Positions 9,340 through 17,521 of a stretch of DNA of 44,596 nucleotides are shown in pieces; positions within the stretch are counted from its first letter, which is position 1; each line of letters begins with the position of its first letter. Under the pieces are notes generated by a model. It saw only the letters and a list, made by a program, of their open reading frames with translations. It did not search any database and was not told the DNA's origin. This DNA is from a virus: IMG/VR virus record IMGVR_UViG_3300034198_030863, positions 1 through 44,596 of that record; one strand, given 5' to 3'. The position numbers and the translations under genes are program-made.

Positions 9340-9975
9340 TTACTTTTTTTGTGCTTCTTCCTCAGTTTTTGTTGATTCATCCTCACTAACTGGATTAGAC
9401 CTTTTTATCATTTCTTCTTTTCGAAGCCTCATTTCATTTTCTTTATGTTTTCTTTTCATCAATTCAAACTCTTTTTTGAGTTCTCTATCTAAATCAAAAA
9501 TTTCTTTTTCTATTTCTTTAAATTTTTGAGAATTTTTTTCTATTCTATCATTGGTATTTCCCATTTTGTCACCGGTGTAATCGAGAATACTCTGATTACC
9601 CTTGTTATCAGATATTGTTTTTTTATAATTCTCAATATCATCTTGATTTCCCTTGATAATCTCTTCCAAATCTTCTAATTGTCTTTTTAAGCTACAAATT
9701 TTTGCCCATTTTCCTAAATATTTATTTTTGAAATTTTTCTTTTTTGGATCAGCTGATTTATTCACAATGAAACCTTTATTGAATAGTTTATTTTGTAAAT
9801 CCTTTTCATTGAAATATGATTTATAGATGTTTTCTATATCAACTTTATAGCTATTAAACTTAGCGATGAGTTGCTCTTCATCATTTGCAAAGTTTTTATC
9901 CGATGCTGCTACTATAGAATCATCAGGTTGTGGAATAAACTTTTCACTTATAAACTGTTCGAAAGTTAGTATCAT
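9340..9975 (-). CDS. Coiled-coil protein with T4-type capsid-targeting N-terminus
   Basis: 211 residues, mostly charged helix. Residues ~85-185 are a long Lys/Glu coiled coil. The N-terminus MILTFEQFISEKF closely resembles the capsid-targeting sequence of T4 internal head proteins (MKTYQEFIAEA), which the gp21 protease cuts after the Glu of a hydrophobic-x-Glu site. Here that would be after F-I-S-E, at residue 11. This suggests a protein packed in the head and trimmed during maturation, but that is inference. Its ATG overlaps the stop of the upstream 964-residue gene by one base (TAATG), so the two are translationally coupled. Confidence 0.55.
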   Translation of the reverse strand: MILTFEQFISEKFIPQPDDSIVAASDKNFANDEEQLIAKFNSYKVDIENIYKSYFNEKDLQNKLFNKGFIVNKSADPKKKNFKNKYLGKWAKICSLKRQLEDLEEIIKGNQDDIENYKKTISDNKGNQSILDYTGDKMGNTNDRIEKNSQKFKEIEKEIFDLDRELKKEFELMKRKHKENEMRLRKEEMIKRSNPVSEDESTKTEEEAQKK

Positions 9976-12869
9976 TATAAGAAGTCTTTTAATTTTCCTG
10001 ATAATCTTTTAGCACTGTCAATATCTTCTTTAAAAGGTACAGTTTGAGTGATTTTCATAGCTTCCCATTTGATTCCATCCGTATTTTTTGCCAATGCAGA
10101 TATTTCGGTAATCGTCAAATTCAATTCACTTATTTGACCCCATTGATTTTTACCTATCAATTCTGCGTATTTGAATTTTAAATTTTTCCCAGTTGAAATG
10201 TTTTTCTCATCCAAATTCAATACACCTACTTGAATTTCTTGTTTAATATTTTCTATCGAAGATTCAACTTTGATTTCGTTAGCTACAATTTTATCCTTTA
10301 AATAATTATACACAAGGGGTGTCTTTTTACCAGTTTTGGTAAAGTGAAATCTAAAAACTAATCCTTTCTTACCGGAATCTGAAAGTATTCCCAAGAAATA
10401 CATAATCATATGATTTACCTCACCAGCATTTTCCTTAAACTTAATTCTAATAAGTTCGTTATCGAAAATTCCACCATTAGCAAAATCTTTTAATTCTATT
10501 CTTGATCCCCTCTTTAGACTTCCACTCCAAAGTTCGAATGAAACCGTATCCTTTTCCCCTTTTTCGCTGTTATTCGTATTAAGAAATGATGATCTGTCTG
10601 CTTCACTTGCTGTCTCCTTATCTATATCTACAGCATCTGCTCCTCCAAAATATTCTTTAATAATCTTCTTTCGTTGTTTTCTGAAATCGCCCTCACCGGC
10701 TAATAAGTCATTCATAAAATCTAATAGTGATCTACCAGCTCTTATCTTCTTGATTATTTCATCGCCTCCTTCAGCACCGTAACCTCTATCAGAATCTCTA
10801 CCTTTAGTTTCACCAGAACCAAATTGACCTACACCTGGTGGCAAGAATCTTGCATTTGCTAATATTTTTCTATATTTTGGTTTCTCTAACAGTCCCATTA
10901 TTCCGTCTTGCCATTTATCAAATACAGCTATTGCTGCCCAAGGTCCTGGACCAGGAGTTTTATCAGCACCCCAATCCGGTACATTACTAGCACCCCCTAT
11001 ATAAGTATATTCTCTAAATGTCTTCAATGAAATCCTTCCTTCTGGTCTTCCAGAAGGTATGTAGTCTGTTGCATACATCCTATATGCTTTACCAAAAAGA
11101 TTTACTATACGAATTATTCTATCTCTTGCCCCGGTACTACCTATTGGAAAAACATCTTCTACTTTTTCATCCACACTATCTTTTAATTCATTAATTTCTT
11201 TTACATCAACTTTCCATTCTTTTTCCTCACCCTCTTCAAAGTATTCATACCATAACTCTAATATTTCATTTTCTACATCATCAGTATCCGCTTCTTCAAA
11301 TAACCTGAATCTACGATAATCAAGAACTTTAGAATAATTTTCTTTCTTTTGACCTTCTTTATCTTTTTCTACAACTTTTTCTTTTTTAGGTAAATTAGGA
11401 TAGATTTCTTTTAATTGACTATAGGACTCAATGATTTTTTTGATGGATTTCCCAGCTTCACCGAATGTATTTACCAAACCTAAATCTTCTTTTAGACCTA
11501 CCATTACTCTCAAAAGTAATGAAATATTTTTTGGTACTTCGCTATATCTACTTGAGATAGCTCCGTATTTTTCTTTTATTAGTGCTTCAAATGGTAGGGG
11601 CTTACCAACATTTTCACTATTTTGAACAATTTGTTTACCTATTGCGATTTGAACATTTTTATTTAGTTTTTCTCCTTCTTTTGACATATCAATCAATTCT
11701 TGAAGTAACTTTACTAAATTCGGCAAATTCACAGTTTTTGCTGCATTCAATATTTTCCTCCAAGATGCTTTTGAATGAATCTCTGTCAATCTTATCACTT
11801 CCACATTCTCATAAATCGGGAGTGATTCGTTTTCAAAATAGAAACTCTCCTTTTTGGATAAATTTTTTGTATATACTGATTTTTGGGGAGAAGCAGATGT
11901 GTAATTATCATTCCGATCTTTAAAGGCAACAAATGTACTATCTTTACCTATTTGATTCCCTTTGATATCATCTTTAGTTAACCATTTTTTATCCAGACCA
12001 GCAGATATAACATTGGTTGTTGAGATTGCTAAGGTAGGGAGTTTTTTACCATTTTTACTGGTATGAATGTATTCTTTACCAGGTTGGATATTATCTTTTT
12101 TTGTTTGGGTATCACCCTCTATCAAGACTCTTTTATTCTGAATTATAGCATTAATAGATATAAGTGATTTAAAAATTTGAGTTACTTGCCAGAAAAAATT
12201 AAGTTCAGGATTCTTCTTTAAATCACCACCACTCATCTTTGATGGGTCTATATTTGAACTTTCACCATCACCTCCCTCACTATCTCCTCCTTCACTATCT
12301 CCCTCTTCATCTTCCCCTCCTTCTTCCTCTTCACCCTCCTTTGGTTCAAATTCAACTTCCTTTAGAGCATCTCTAAATGCAATCAATTTTTTTAGGAGCT
12401 CGTCCTTTTCTGGTAAATATTCTTCTTTGATTTGTTCGACAGATTTGATACAATCGTTCAATAACCCATCTTCATCATCTTTACCATCTCCTATTAAAGT
12501 TGTACACTTTTCATTAGTGCTAGCGTCACTTGATACAACGTTGAAAACTTCTGTTAGAAGACTGATTACTTTTAATTTTTCAATTTTTCTCTTATTGTTT
12601 TCCCCCTCGATTACCAAATCACCAATTAATTGATTAAGTTCATTTTCCACTTGAGATACTACACTATTAATTCGTAAACTTTTTGCATAAATCTTAGACT
12701 TTCTAATAAAAGAGTTTATAAGCCTACCCAACAAAGATCCACCCCAAGTGATTTGATTTTCTAACGTTTCTCTTACTAATTGAGAACCACTATAATATTC
12801 TTGTATATTAGAGCTTTCTAACTTTATTTCTTTGTTTAGAAAATCATTTCTATTTTTTAAATATCTCAT
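9975..12869 (-). CDS. Large acidic protein of unknown function, possible internal virion protein
   Basis: 964 residues, no recognised family. It starts MRYLKNRNDFLNKEIKLESS, similar in style to other short F/Y-rich starts in this phage. The first ~170 residues are helical. A low-complexity acidic linker of Glu, Gly, Asp and Ser repeats follows (about 175-210). After that come mixed alpha/beta segments and a C-terminal part rich in beta strands (about 760-964). No signal peptide, membrane segment or catalytic motif stands out. It is translationally coupled to the coiled-coil gene downstream (TAATG). The size, the acidic linker and the position beside sheath and head genes suggest a virion protein, perhaps one packaged with DNA. 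Function unknown. Confidence 0.5.
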   Translation of the reverse strand: MRYLKNRNDFLNKEIKLESSNIQEYYSGSQLVRETLENQITWGGSLLGRLINSFIRKSKIYAKSLRINSVVSQVENELNQLIGDLVIEGENNKRKIEKLKVISLLTEVFNVVSSDASTNEKCTTLIGDGKDDEDGLLNDCIKSVEQIKEEYLPEKDELLKKLIAFRDALKEVEFEPKEGEEEEGGEDEEGDSEGGDSEGGDGESSNIDPSKMSGGDLKKNPELNFFWQVTQIFKSLISINAIIQNKRVLIEGDTQTKKDNIQPGKEYIHTSKNGKKLPTLAISTTNVISAGLDKKWLTKDDIKGNQIGKDSTFVAFKDRNDNYTSASPQKSVYTKNLSKKESFYFENESLPIYENVEVIRLTEIHSKASWRKILNAAKTVNLPNLVKLLQELIDMSKEGEKLNKNVQIAIGKQIVQNSENVGKPLPFEALIKEKYGAISSRYSEVPKNISLLLRVMVGLKEDLGLVNTFGEAGKSIKKIIESYSQLKEIYPNLPKKEKVVEKDKEGQKKENYSKVLDYRRFRLFEEADTDDVENEILELWYEYFEEGEEKEWKVDVKEINELKDSVDEKVEDVFPIGSTGARDRIIRIVNLFGKAYRMYATDYIPSGRPEGRISLKTFREYTYIGGASNVPDWGADKTPGPGPWAAIAVFDKWQDGIMGLLEKPKYRKILANARFLPPGVGQFGSGETKGRDSDRGYGAEGGDEIIKKIRAGRSLLDFMNDLLAGEGDFRKQRKKIIKEYFGGADAVDIDKETASEADRSSFLNTNNSEKGEKDTVSFELWSGSLKRGSRIELKDFANGGIFDNELIRIKFKENAGEVNHMIMYFLGILSDSGKKGLVFRFHFTKTGKKTPLVYNYLKDKIVANEIKVESSIENIKQEIQVGVLNLDEKNISTGKNLKFKYAELIGKNQWGQISELNLTITEISALAKNTDGIKWEAMKITQTVPFKEDIDSAKRLSGKLKDFL

Positions 12870-12892
12870 TAATTTTTTGATTAAATTTTTAG

Positions 12893-12898
12893 TATATA
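12893..12898 (-). promoter_or_regulatory. Candidate late promoter TATATA box
   Basis: AATATATACT on the minus strand, about 24 nt before the ATG at 12869. The rest of the 205-nt divergent gap to 13074 is featureless AT-rich sequence, apart from GATATATAAG at 13040-13049 facing the plus-strand gene. Confidence 0.4.
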
Positions 12899-13074
12899 TT
12901 ATTTTTGATTTCTTTAAAAAATAAAAATTTTGATTTAATTGAATAATTTCAGTTCAAACACATATTTTTTATTTTTAATTTTGAATTCCGGTAAATTTTG
13001 AAAATTTTCTAATATTAGTTTTTTAATCCCAAATTATCTTGATATATAAGATTATAATATTAAACTTTAGTGAT

Positions 13075-13359
13075 ATGAGATTCTCAGAGCTTATTTACAA
13101 TGACGAAAAAATTTATAGTGACTATAAAATCAATAGAATCCTCGAGAAGGAAAAGATGCAATGGTTAATCGATTCAGAAATCGAGTGTGCAAAAATCGAA
13201 ATCAAAAACAAAACTCTGGTATGGCATGATGGTTACTTTTTCGGTGACTGGTATTATGGTATTTTCAAGAGTGGAGAATTTCACGGCAATTTTGAAAATG
13301 GAATCTTAGAAGGCGGTAATTTTTATGGAAATTTTGTTAGTGGAATAAAATTGATTTAG
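13075..13359 (+). CDS. Small MORN-repeat-like protein
   Basis: 94 residues from the ATG at 13075; an upstream TTG at 13039 lies inside the promoter-like GATATATAAG and was rejected. The C-terminal half contains repeats of Gly, aromatic and acidic residues (GDWYYGIFKSGEFHG, then GNFENGILEGGNFYGNFVSG) that resemble MORN or pentapeptide-like beta hairpins. It is the first of two or three plus-strand genes. Function unknown. Confidence 0.5.
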   Translation: MRFSELIYNDEKIYSDYKINRILEKEKMQWLIDSEIECAKIEIKNKTLVWHDGYFFGDWYYGIFKSGEFHGNFENGILEGGNFYGNFVSGIKLI

Positions 13360-13382
13360 ATATAAAAAACAATTTTCATCCT

Positions 13383-13838
13383 ATGAAAAGGAAAAACCAG
13401 TTCAGAGAGAGTAGTATAAAGCTACAAAACAATCCAAAAGATTTTAAAATTACCAAAATGAACTCTCAAGAAACTTTATTCGAATTTGGTGAAGTAATCA
13501 CAAGTGATTTAGCCGAAGCAATTTCAATAATGCTAAGAGAACCTGATATGGCAAATGATAAAATTTGGAAAAATATTATTACAGAAAATATTGAACAGGT
13601 AGAACCCAGAAGAGCTCTATATTGGTTGACTGGAGGTGACTTAGAATGGACAACACTCAAAAACTTCAATAAAAATTGGATAGAATGTGAGTGGGACTTT
13701 CAAGAAGAATTTGGATTCACTATCATAGAAATATTAAAAAAATCTAAAACTTATGATGATGTAAGAAGAGGATTTACAAAAAAATTAAATTTACCAATTC
13801 TATACGAATTTGCACTAAGAAAAAACTTTGTAAGATAA
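13383..13838 (+). CDS. Hypothetical protein
   Basis: 151 residues, soluble, mixed charge, Trp-rich in the middle (ALYWLTGGDLEWTTLKNF). No family recognised. It lies 23 nt after the MORN-like gene and ends just before a strong terminator, so the two probably form one unit. The first ATG at 13383 is used here. An in-frame ATG at residue 26 (MNSQETLFEF) is an alternative start. Confidence 0.5.
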   Translation: MKRKNQFRESSIKLQNNPKDFKITKMNSQETLFEFGEVITSDLAEAISIMLREPDMANDKIWKNIITENIEQVEPRRALYWLTGGDLEWTTLKNFNKNWIECEWDFQEEFGFTIIEILKKSKTYDDVRRGFTKKLNLPILYEFALRKNFVR

Positions 13839-13842
13839 AATT

Positions 13843-13871
13843 AAAACCCACCAAAAAATATGGTGGGTTTT
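13843..13871 (+). terminator. Hairpin terminator
   Basis: AAAACCCACCA (13843-13853), loop AAAAATA, TGGTGGGTTTT (13861-13871) and further Ts. It ends the 13075-13838 unit. The next start codon is only 16 nt further on. Confidence 0.85.
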
Positions 13872-13887
13872 TTAATATATAGAAAAT

Positions 13888-14757
13888 ATGGAAGCACATT
13901 TTTTTGACATCGATACCCTAGTTAAAGTAGAAGGCAATGCATGGATTGTAGATAAACGTAATCCGAAAGTACCAATTATGAAGATTTCCAAGTCTGATTT
14001 ACATCTTTTGGAAAATGGTATTTATAAAAAACAAGGAAATAAAATAGAATTTAACGGTAGAACCTTTTGGTTACCAACCGATTTATATAATCAAATCAAA
14101 ATTAAAGCTAAATTATTCAAAACAGATTTAGCTAATTTAGCAATCTCTTTACAGGAATTTTATAATAAATCAGTTGTAGAAGAACTGAAATTTGAATTCA
14201 ATTTAGAAACTTTATTGACTCTTAAAAATACACAACCTGAAATTTTCATAATCTGCTCAAAGCAAACTAAAAAAAACTACCAGGTAATTGTAGAAAAATT
14301 AAAGGAGGAACTATTAAAGAGCGGTATGAAAGTAAAATCTTTCTACTATATCAGTGATACATTCTATAACATTGACGATGACACTATTAGATTCAAAAAA
14401 TTGAGACTTTTTCTACAACATTTAGTGGGTTTCAAAACTTCTGGACAATCCTTCTCAACAGAAGAAATTACACAATATAATAAACTATATTATTATGACG
14501 AACAGATTGACACACTTCAATTAGAAATGGAAGTAAATCCAATGCTTAATTTACTTTATTCAAATACCAGAAATGGTATAAAGGATTTAATAAAGGAAAA
14601 TATTAAAGAGCTAGAACCAGTAATAATAATTAATAAAATTAACGATAACATTTATAATAGATTAGAAACCACAAAAGTTATTTTAGAACTATCAAGTTTT
14701 ATTGAGAAATTTGAAGGTTACTCAATTACAAATAAAATTAAAAATAAATTGTTTTAG
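13888..14757 (+). CDS. HAD-like hydrolase/phosphatase (putative)
   Basis: 289 residues. Weak but ordered HAD motifs are visible: motif I FFDIDTL (D7, D9), motif II strand ending IFIICS (S124), motif III Lys in RFKKLRL (K170/K171), and motif IV YYYDEQID (D204). Between I and II is a cap-like region with GRTFWLPTDLYNQIK. HAD enzymes use the first Asp as nucleophile, mainly on phosphoesters. Motif I lacks the usual Gly of DxDGT, so activity is uncertain and the substrate is unknown. It starts right after a terminator, behind a TTAATATATAG promoter-like box, and its 3' end overlaps the convergent small terminase gene by 3-4 nt. Confidence 0.5.
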   Translation: MEAHFFDIDTLVKVEGNAWIVDKRNPKVPIMKISKSDLHLLENGIYKKQGNKIEFNGRTFWLPTDLYNQIKIKAKLFKTDLANLAISLQEFYNKSVVEELKFEFNLETLLTLKNTQPEIFIICSKQTKKNYQVIVEKLKEELLKSGMKVKSFYYISDTFYNIDDDTIRFKKLRLFLQHLVGFKTSGQSFSTEEITQYNKLYYYDEQIDTLQLEMEVNPMLNLLYSNTRNGIKDLIKENIKELEPVIIINKINDNIYNRLETTKVILELSSFIEKFEGYSITNKIKNKLF

Positions 14758-15371
14758 TCCTTATTCTTCAAATAGGTATCGATCATATTATTAAGACTAC
14801 GACTATCAAAAATTTGACCATCCTTTTTATCTTCAGTTTCCTCAGTTTGAGTATTTTTGACTTCGTTTGATTCCGCTATCTCATTCATACCAAAATCTCT
14901 TCTCATATCTTTATAGAATTTTTCTAAATCAGTTCTTTGATTTTGTGAGAATTTAATATTTTCACGAATTTGTGATATCGATTGATTTACTACTTCGTGC
15001 ATTCTCGCAGAACTATCACCATTATCTACCTGTCTTAACTGAGTTAAAAAGTTTTTACGAGTCATTTTTTGTAAGAATATTGTGTCAGCATAAACTTGCG
15101 CATCCTCTTTCATCTTATTCTGTATGTAAGGATGTTTTATTACACCCGGGTTATCACCCAGATATAAATCCACTAGAGACTCCAAAACTTCACCCGCTTG
15201 TGTTTTAGAATCCTCAATATCAGCATCATAATCATAGATTTGAATCTCACCTAAATCAGGTAAATCCTCTCTTTTAGCTAAATATTTAGATACATCCAAG
15301 TCTTTATTTTCTTCCTGAATTCTGTTAAACTCAGATTGTAAGTCGTTTATTTTCTCTTCCTTTTTATTCAT
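14754..15371 (-). CDS. 16: Terminase small subunit (T4 gp16-like)
   Basis: 205 residues from the ATG at 15371; a longer frame to 15407 would run into the promoter box. Features shared with T4 gp16: an N-terminal REDLPDLGEIQIYDYD (T4 has a DLPG...EEIKVYEP stretch), then a helical central region with AQVYADTIFLQKMTRKNF, SARMHEVVNQSISQIREN and LEKFYKDMRRDFG, and an acidic disordered tail. gp16 forms rings that regulate gp17 ATPase and select DNA for packaging. It is divergent from the large terminase gene with a shared promoter region, instead of preceding it on the same strand as in T4. Assigned by pattern and context. Confidence 0.7.
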   Translation of the reverse strand: MNKKEEKINDLQSEFNRIQEENKDLDVSKYLAKREDLPDLGEIQIYDYDADIEDSKTQAGEVLESLVDLYLGDNPGVIKHPYIQNKMKEDAQVYADTIFLQKMTRKNFLTQLRQVDNGDSSARMHEVVNQSISQIRENIKFSQNQRTDLEKFYKDMRRDFGMNEIAESNEVKNTQTEETEDKKDGQIFDSRSLNNMIDTYLKNKD

Positions 15372-15395
15372 ATCTGTAAGAAAATTGAAATTTCT

Positions 15396-15404
15396 TATAT
15401 ATAT
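15396..15404. promoter_or_regulatory. Candidate bidirectional promoter between the terminase genes
   Basis: TATATATAT lies 24 nt from the small terminase start (15371, minus) and 19 nt from the large terminase start (15424, plus). Being self-complementary, the box could serve both directions. Confidence 0.4.
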
Positions 15405-15423
15405 CAAAAAAATAAGGTTTTAT

Positions 15424-15948
15424 ATGGCAAAAGTTGCTCAAAAACAAGAAGAAGAAAGAAAAATAATTTTTGATACTCAATTAGTCGAAGAAGTGACTAA
15501 TAAGATTAACGATGGTGTGATTGTTAAAAGATTTCAAAATCCATGGTTTCAAAATGAAATCGGGGTTAGAAGATCAGGTATAACATTTAGATTAAGCGAA
15601 GATGAAATTCAAGAGTATATAAAATGTAAATTAGATATTAAATATTTTGCTGAAAAATATTGTAGAGTCAAAACCGAAGATGGATCTGTTAGTAATATAA
15701 AACTAAGAGACTACCAAAAAGGAATATTAGATTTATATACAAAAAACAGATTTTCAATACTATGCGCAAGCCGGCAAGTGGGTAAATGCTTTAATTTCAA
15801 CACTTTGTGTAAAATGGAAGATGGTAAATTAGAAAGAATTGGTAAAATATATTATGATTTATTGAGAAAAGAAAGAAAATTAACGATTCTCGAAAAAATT
15901 AAAATATTTTTGTACAATTCCCTTTTCTCATTAGGCAGGAAGCCATAA
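15424..15948 (+). CDS. 17: Large terminase N-terminal half fused to a split-intein N-fragment
   Basis: 174 residues from the ATG at 15424 (19 nt after the TATATATAT box). Residues 1-121 are the start of a T4 gp17-type packaging ATPase, ending with LCASRQVGK. That is the Walker A motif cut immediately before its Thr. Residue 122 is Cys and opens an intein N-fragment (CFNFNTLCKMEDGKLERIGK) that ends at a stop after 53 residues. The missing Thr and the rest of the ATPase appear in the gene at 17072, behind an intein C-fragment. Protein trans-splicing would join K121 to that Thr and give a full TerL of about 718 residues (T4 gp17 is 610). Without splicing the ATPase has no complete P-loop, so splicing should be essential. 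A free-standing endonuclease gene separates the halves. Confidence 0.9.
   Translation: MAKVAQKQEEERKIIFDTQLVEEVTNKINDGVIVKRFQNPWFQNEIGVRRSGITFRLSEDEIQEYIKCKLDIKYFAEKYCRVKTEDGSVSNIKLRDYQKGILDLYTKNRFSILCASRQVGKCFNFNTLCKMEDGKLERIGKIYYDLLRKERKLTILEKIKIFLYNSLFSLGRKP
15787..15945 (+). other. Split-intein N-fragment (IntN, 53 residues)
   Basis: It starts with the catalytic Cys1 at 15787 and contains intein block A (CFNFNTLCKMEDGKLERI). There is no block B: that motif is in the C-fragment, so the split is unusually early. The last ~25 residues (RKERKLTILEKIKIFLYNSL onward) form a basic, hydrophobic amphipathic helix that may help the fragment find its partner. Confidence 0.85.
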
Positions 15949-15976
15949 AATTTTAATATATAAAAATAAAATTTTT

Positions 15977-16993
15977 ATGGAAAAAATTCTAATTGAAGAT
16001 AATGATGATTTGGTGACTTGTAGAATTTGTGGTGGTCGACATAAAAGATTGTACGGTAAACATTTTACTGTTAATCACAAAATCACTTCTAAACAGTATA
16101 AAGAAATGTTTCCTGGTGCTCCAATTATGTGTAAAAATGATATGAAAAAAACTACTTTGAATTCAGGTAAGCACATGAAAGAGGATAGATACAAACAAAT
16201 GTTCCGTGAGAAGGTATTGGGTGAGAAAAATCCAAATCATAGAAGCAGAACAACAGAACAGGAAAGAAAGTCGAGAAGTCCATTTTCAAAACAGTTTATT
16301 GGATATTTTGATATTGAGAATAAAGAGGATCACATTAGTAAATTTGTTAAAGAAAGTTTAAAAGATAGAATAACTTCAACACAAAAAGAATATTACATCA
16401 AGAAGGGTTTTAGTGAGGAAGATGCAACTAAGCTATTATCCGATAGACAAAAAACATTCAGTCTCGAAAAGTGTATTGAAAAGTATGGTGAGGAACAAGG
16501 TCATAAAAGATGGTCAGAAAGACAAAGTAAATGGCAAAAAAATCTATTGGAAAATGGAAATTTAAAATGTGGATACTCGAGTATAAGTCAAGAATTATTT
16601 TATGAAATAATTACCTATTATAAAAATAAATCTGATTTAATGGAAGTTTACTTTGCTACCAAGAATAAAGAATATTTTATCAATACATCTGATTCTTTTT
16701 TTTCTTATGATTTCGTTGACATAAATAGGAAGAAGATTATAGAATATAATGGTGATAATTATCATGCAAATCCGAATAGATTTTCTGAGAATGATTATCC
16801 ACACCCGTTTAATAAAAAACTTGGTTTTTCCTCCAAAGAAATTTGGAACAGAGATAATCAAAAAAAATTGGTTGCTGAATCGAAGGGTTTTGAAATTTTG
16901 GTGATTTGGGATAGTGAATTTAAAAAAAATAAAAGTGAAATAATACACAAATGCTTACATTTCTTGGAAATAGAGACTATTGAAAATATTTGA
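15977..16993 (+). CDS. Free-standing homing endonuclease between the terminase halves (Vsr-like)
   Basis: 338 residues. N-terminal C2H2-type finger of the MucR/Ros kind (C15, C18, H29, H34; CRICGGRHKRLYGKHFTVNH). A GEKNPNHRS segment recalling NUMOD3-type DNA-binding modules. A helical segment (about 150-200) with EKYGEEQGHKRWSERQSKW. C-terminal nuclease-like core with KKIIEYNGDNYHANP (about 252) and GFEILVIWDSEF (about 306-317), which fits the Vsr/EDxHD fold. It lacks the YGV repeats and GNAT-like tail of the other endonucleases here, so it is a separate lineage. It starts 28 nt after the N-half stop with its own TTAATATATAAA box, and ends 78 nt before the C-half. This is the arrangement called fractured genes: a split intein with an endonuclease gene in the gap, so the gene can home into uninterrupted terminase alleles. 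Confidence 0.85.
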   Translation: MEKILIEDNDDLVTCRICGGRHKRLYGKHFTVNHKITSKQYKEMFPGAPIMCKNDMKKTTLNSGKHMKEDRYKQMFREKVLGEKNPNHRSRTTEQERKSRSPFSKQFIGYFDIENKEDHISKFVKESLKDRITSTQKEYYIKKGFSEEDATKLLSDRQKTFSLEKCIEKYGEEQGHKRWSERQSKWQKNLLENGNLKCGYSSISQELFYEIITYYKNKSDLMEVYFATKNKEYFINTSDSFFSYDFVDINRKKIIEYNGDNYHANPNRFSENDYPHPFNKKLGFSSKEIWNRDNQKKLVAESKGFEILVIWDSEFKKNKSEIIHKCLHFLEIETIENI

Positions 16994-17071
16994 AATTAAG
17001 CAATATTTAATGAAAATGAATACTTCCTTTATAAAAGAGATAAGTAATTTAAAAAAAATAATCTACTCACA

Positions 17072-17521
17072 GTGAAAGAATTTATAAGACGTATATTAAT
17101 AAAATTTATTTACTTTCTGATTGAAATCATAGAAAAAATTGAGTTTAGAGAGAGAGATTTGGACGAAGAAGATGTTTCGAAAAAAATTCTAAATACAATA
17201 TCCAATTTGAATTTTAAGGTCCTGTCTGATAGTGGATTTGTGGATTGTACTGATATTCATATTACGCAACCTTATAGAGTTTATTTTGTTAGTCTTGAGA
17301 ATGGTTATTTTTTAGAGGCAGCGGATAATCATATTTTATTTGACAAAGATTTTGAAGAAATTTTTGTCAAAGATTTGAAAATAGGCGATTTTGTTCATAC
17401 CGATTGTGGGTTGATAGCTGTTAAGACTGTGAAGAGGATGAATAGAAAACAATCCATGTTTGACCTGAGTATCGATCATCCGGAACACAGATTTTTCACA
17501 AATGGTATATTGAGTCACAAT
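17072..17521 (+). other. Split-intein C-fragment (IntC, 150 residues)
   Basis: It contains a block B-like segment (YFLEAADNHILF; the usual T of TxxH is Ala), then KIGDFVHTDCGLIAVK. It ends with block F/G DLSIDHPEHRFFTNGILSHN, with the terminal His-Asn directly before Thr+1. A leading amphipathic helix (FIRRILIKFIYFLIEIIEK) precedes an acidic stretch (FRERDLDEEDV). It may pair with the basic helix at the end of IntN. Confidence 0.85.

Noticed and set aside
13039-13074. TTG start for the MORN-like protein
   Set aside because: It lies within the promoter-like GATATATAAG; the ATG at 13075 is better placed.
15949-17071. Group I intron as the cause of the terminase interruption
   Set aside because: The N-half ends with a clear intein block A and its own stop, and the C-half begins with intein blocks ending His-Asn before Thr. 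Protein splicing explains both ends. No intron core was evident.
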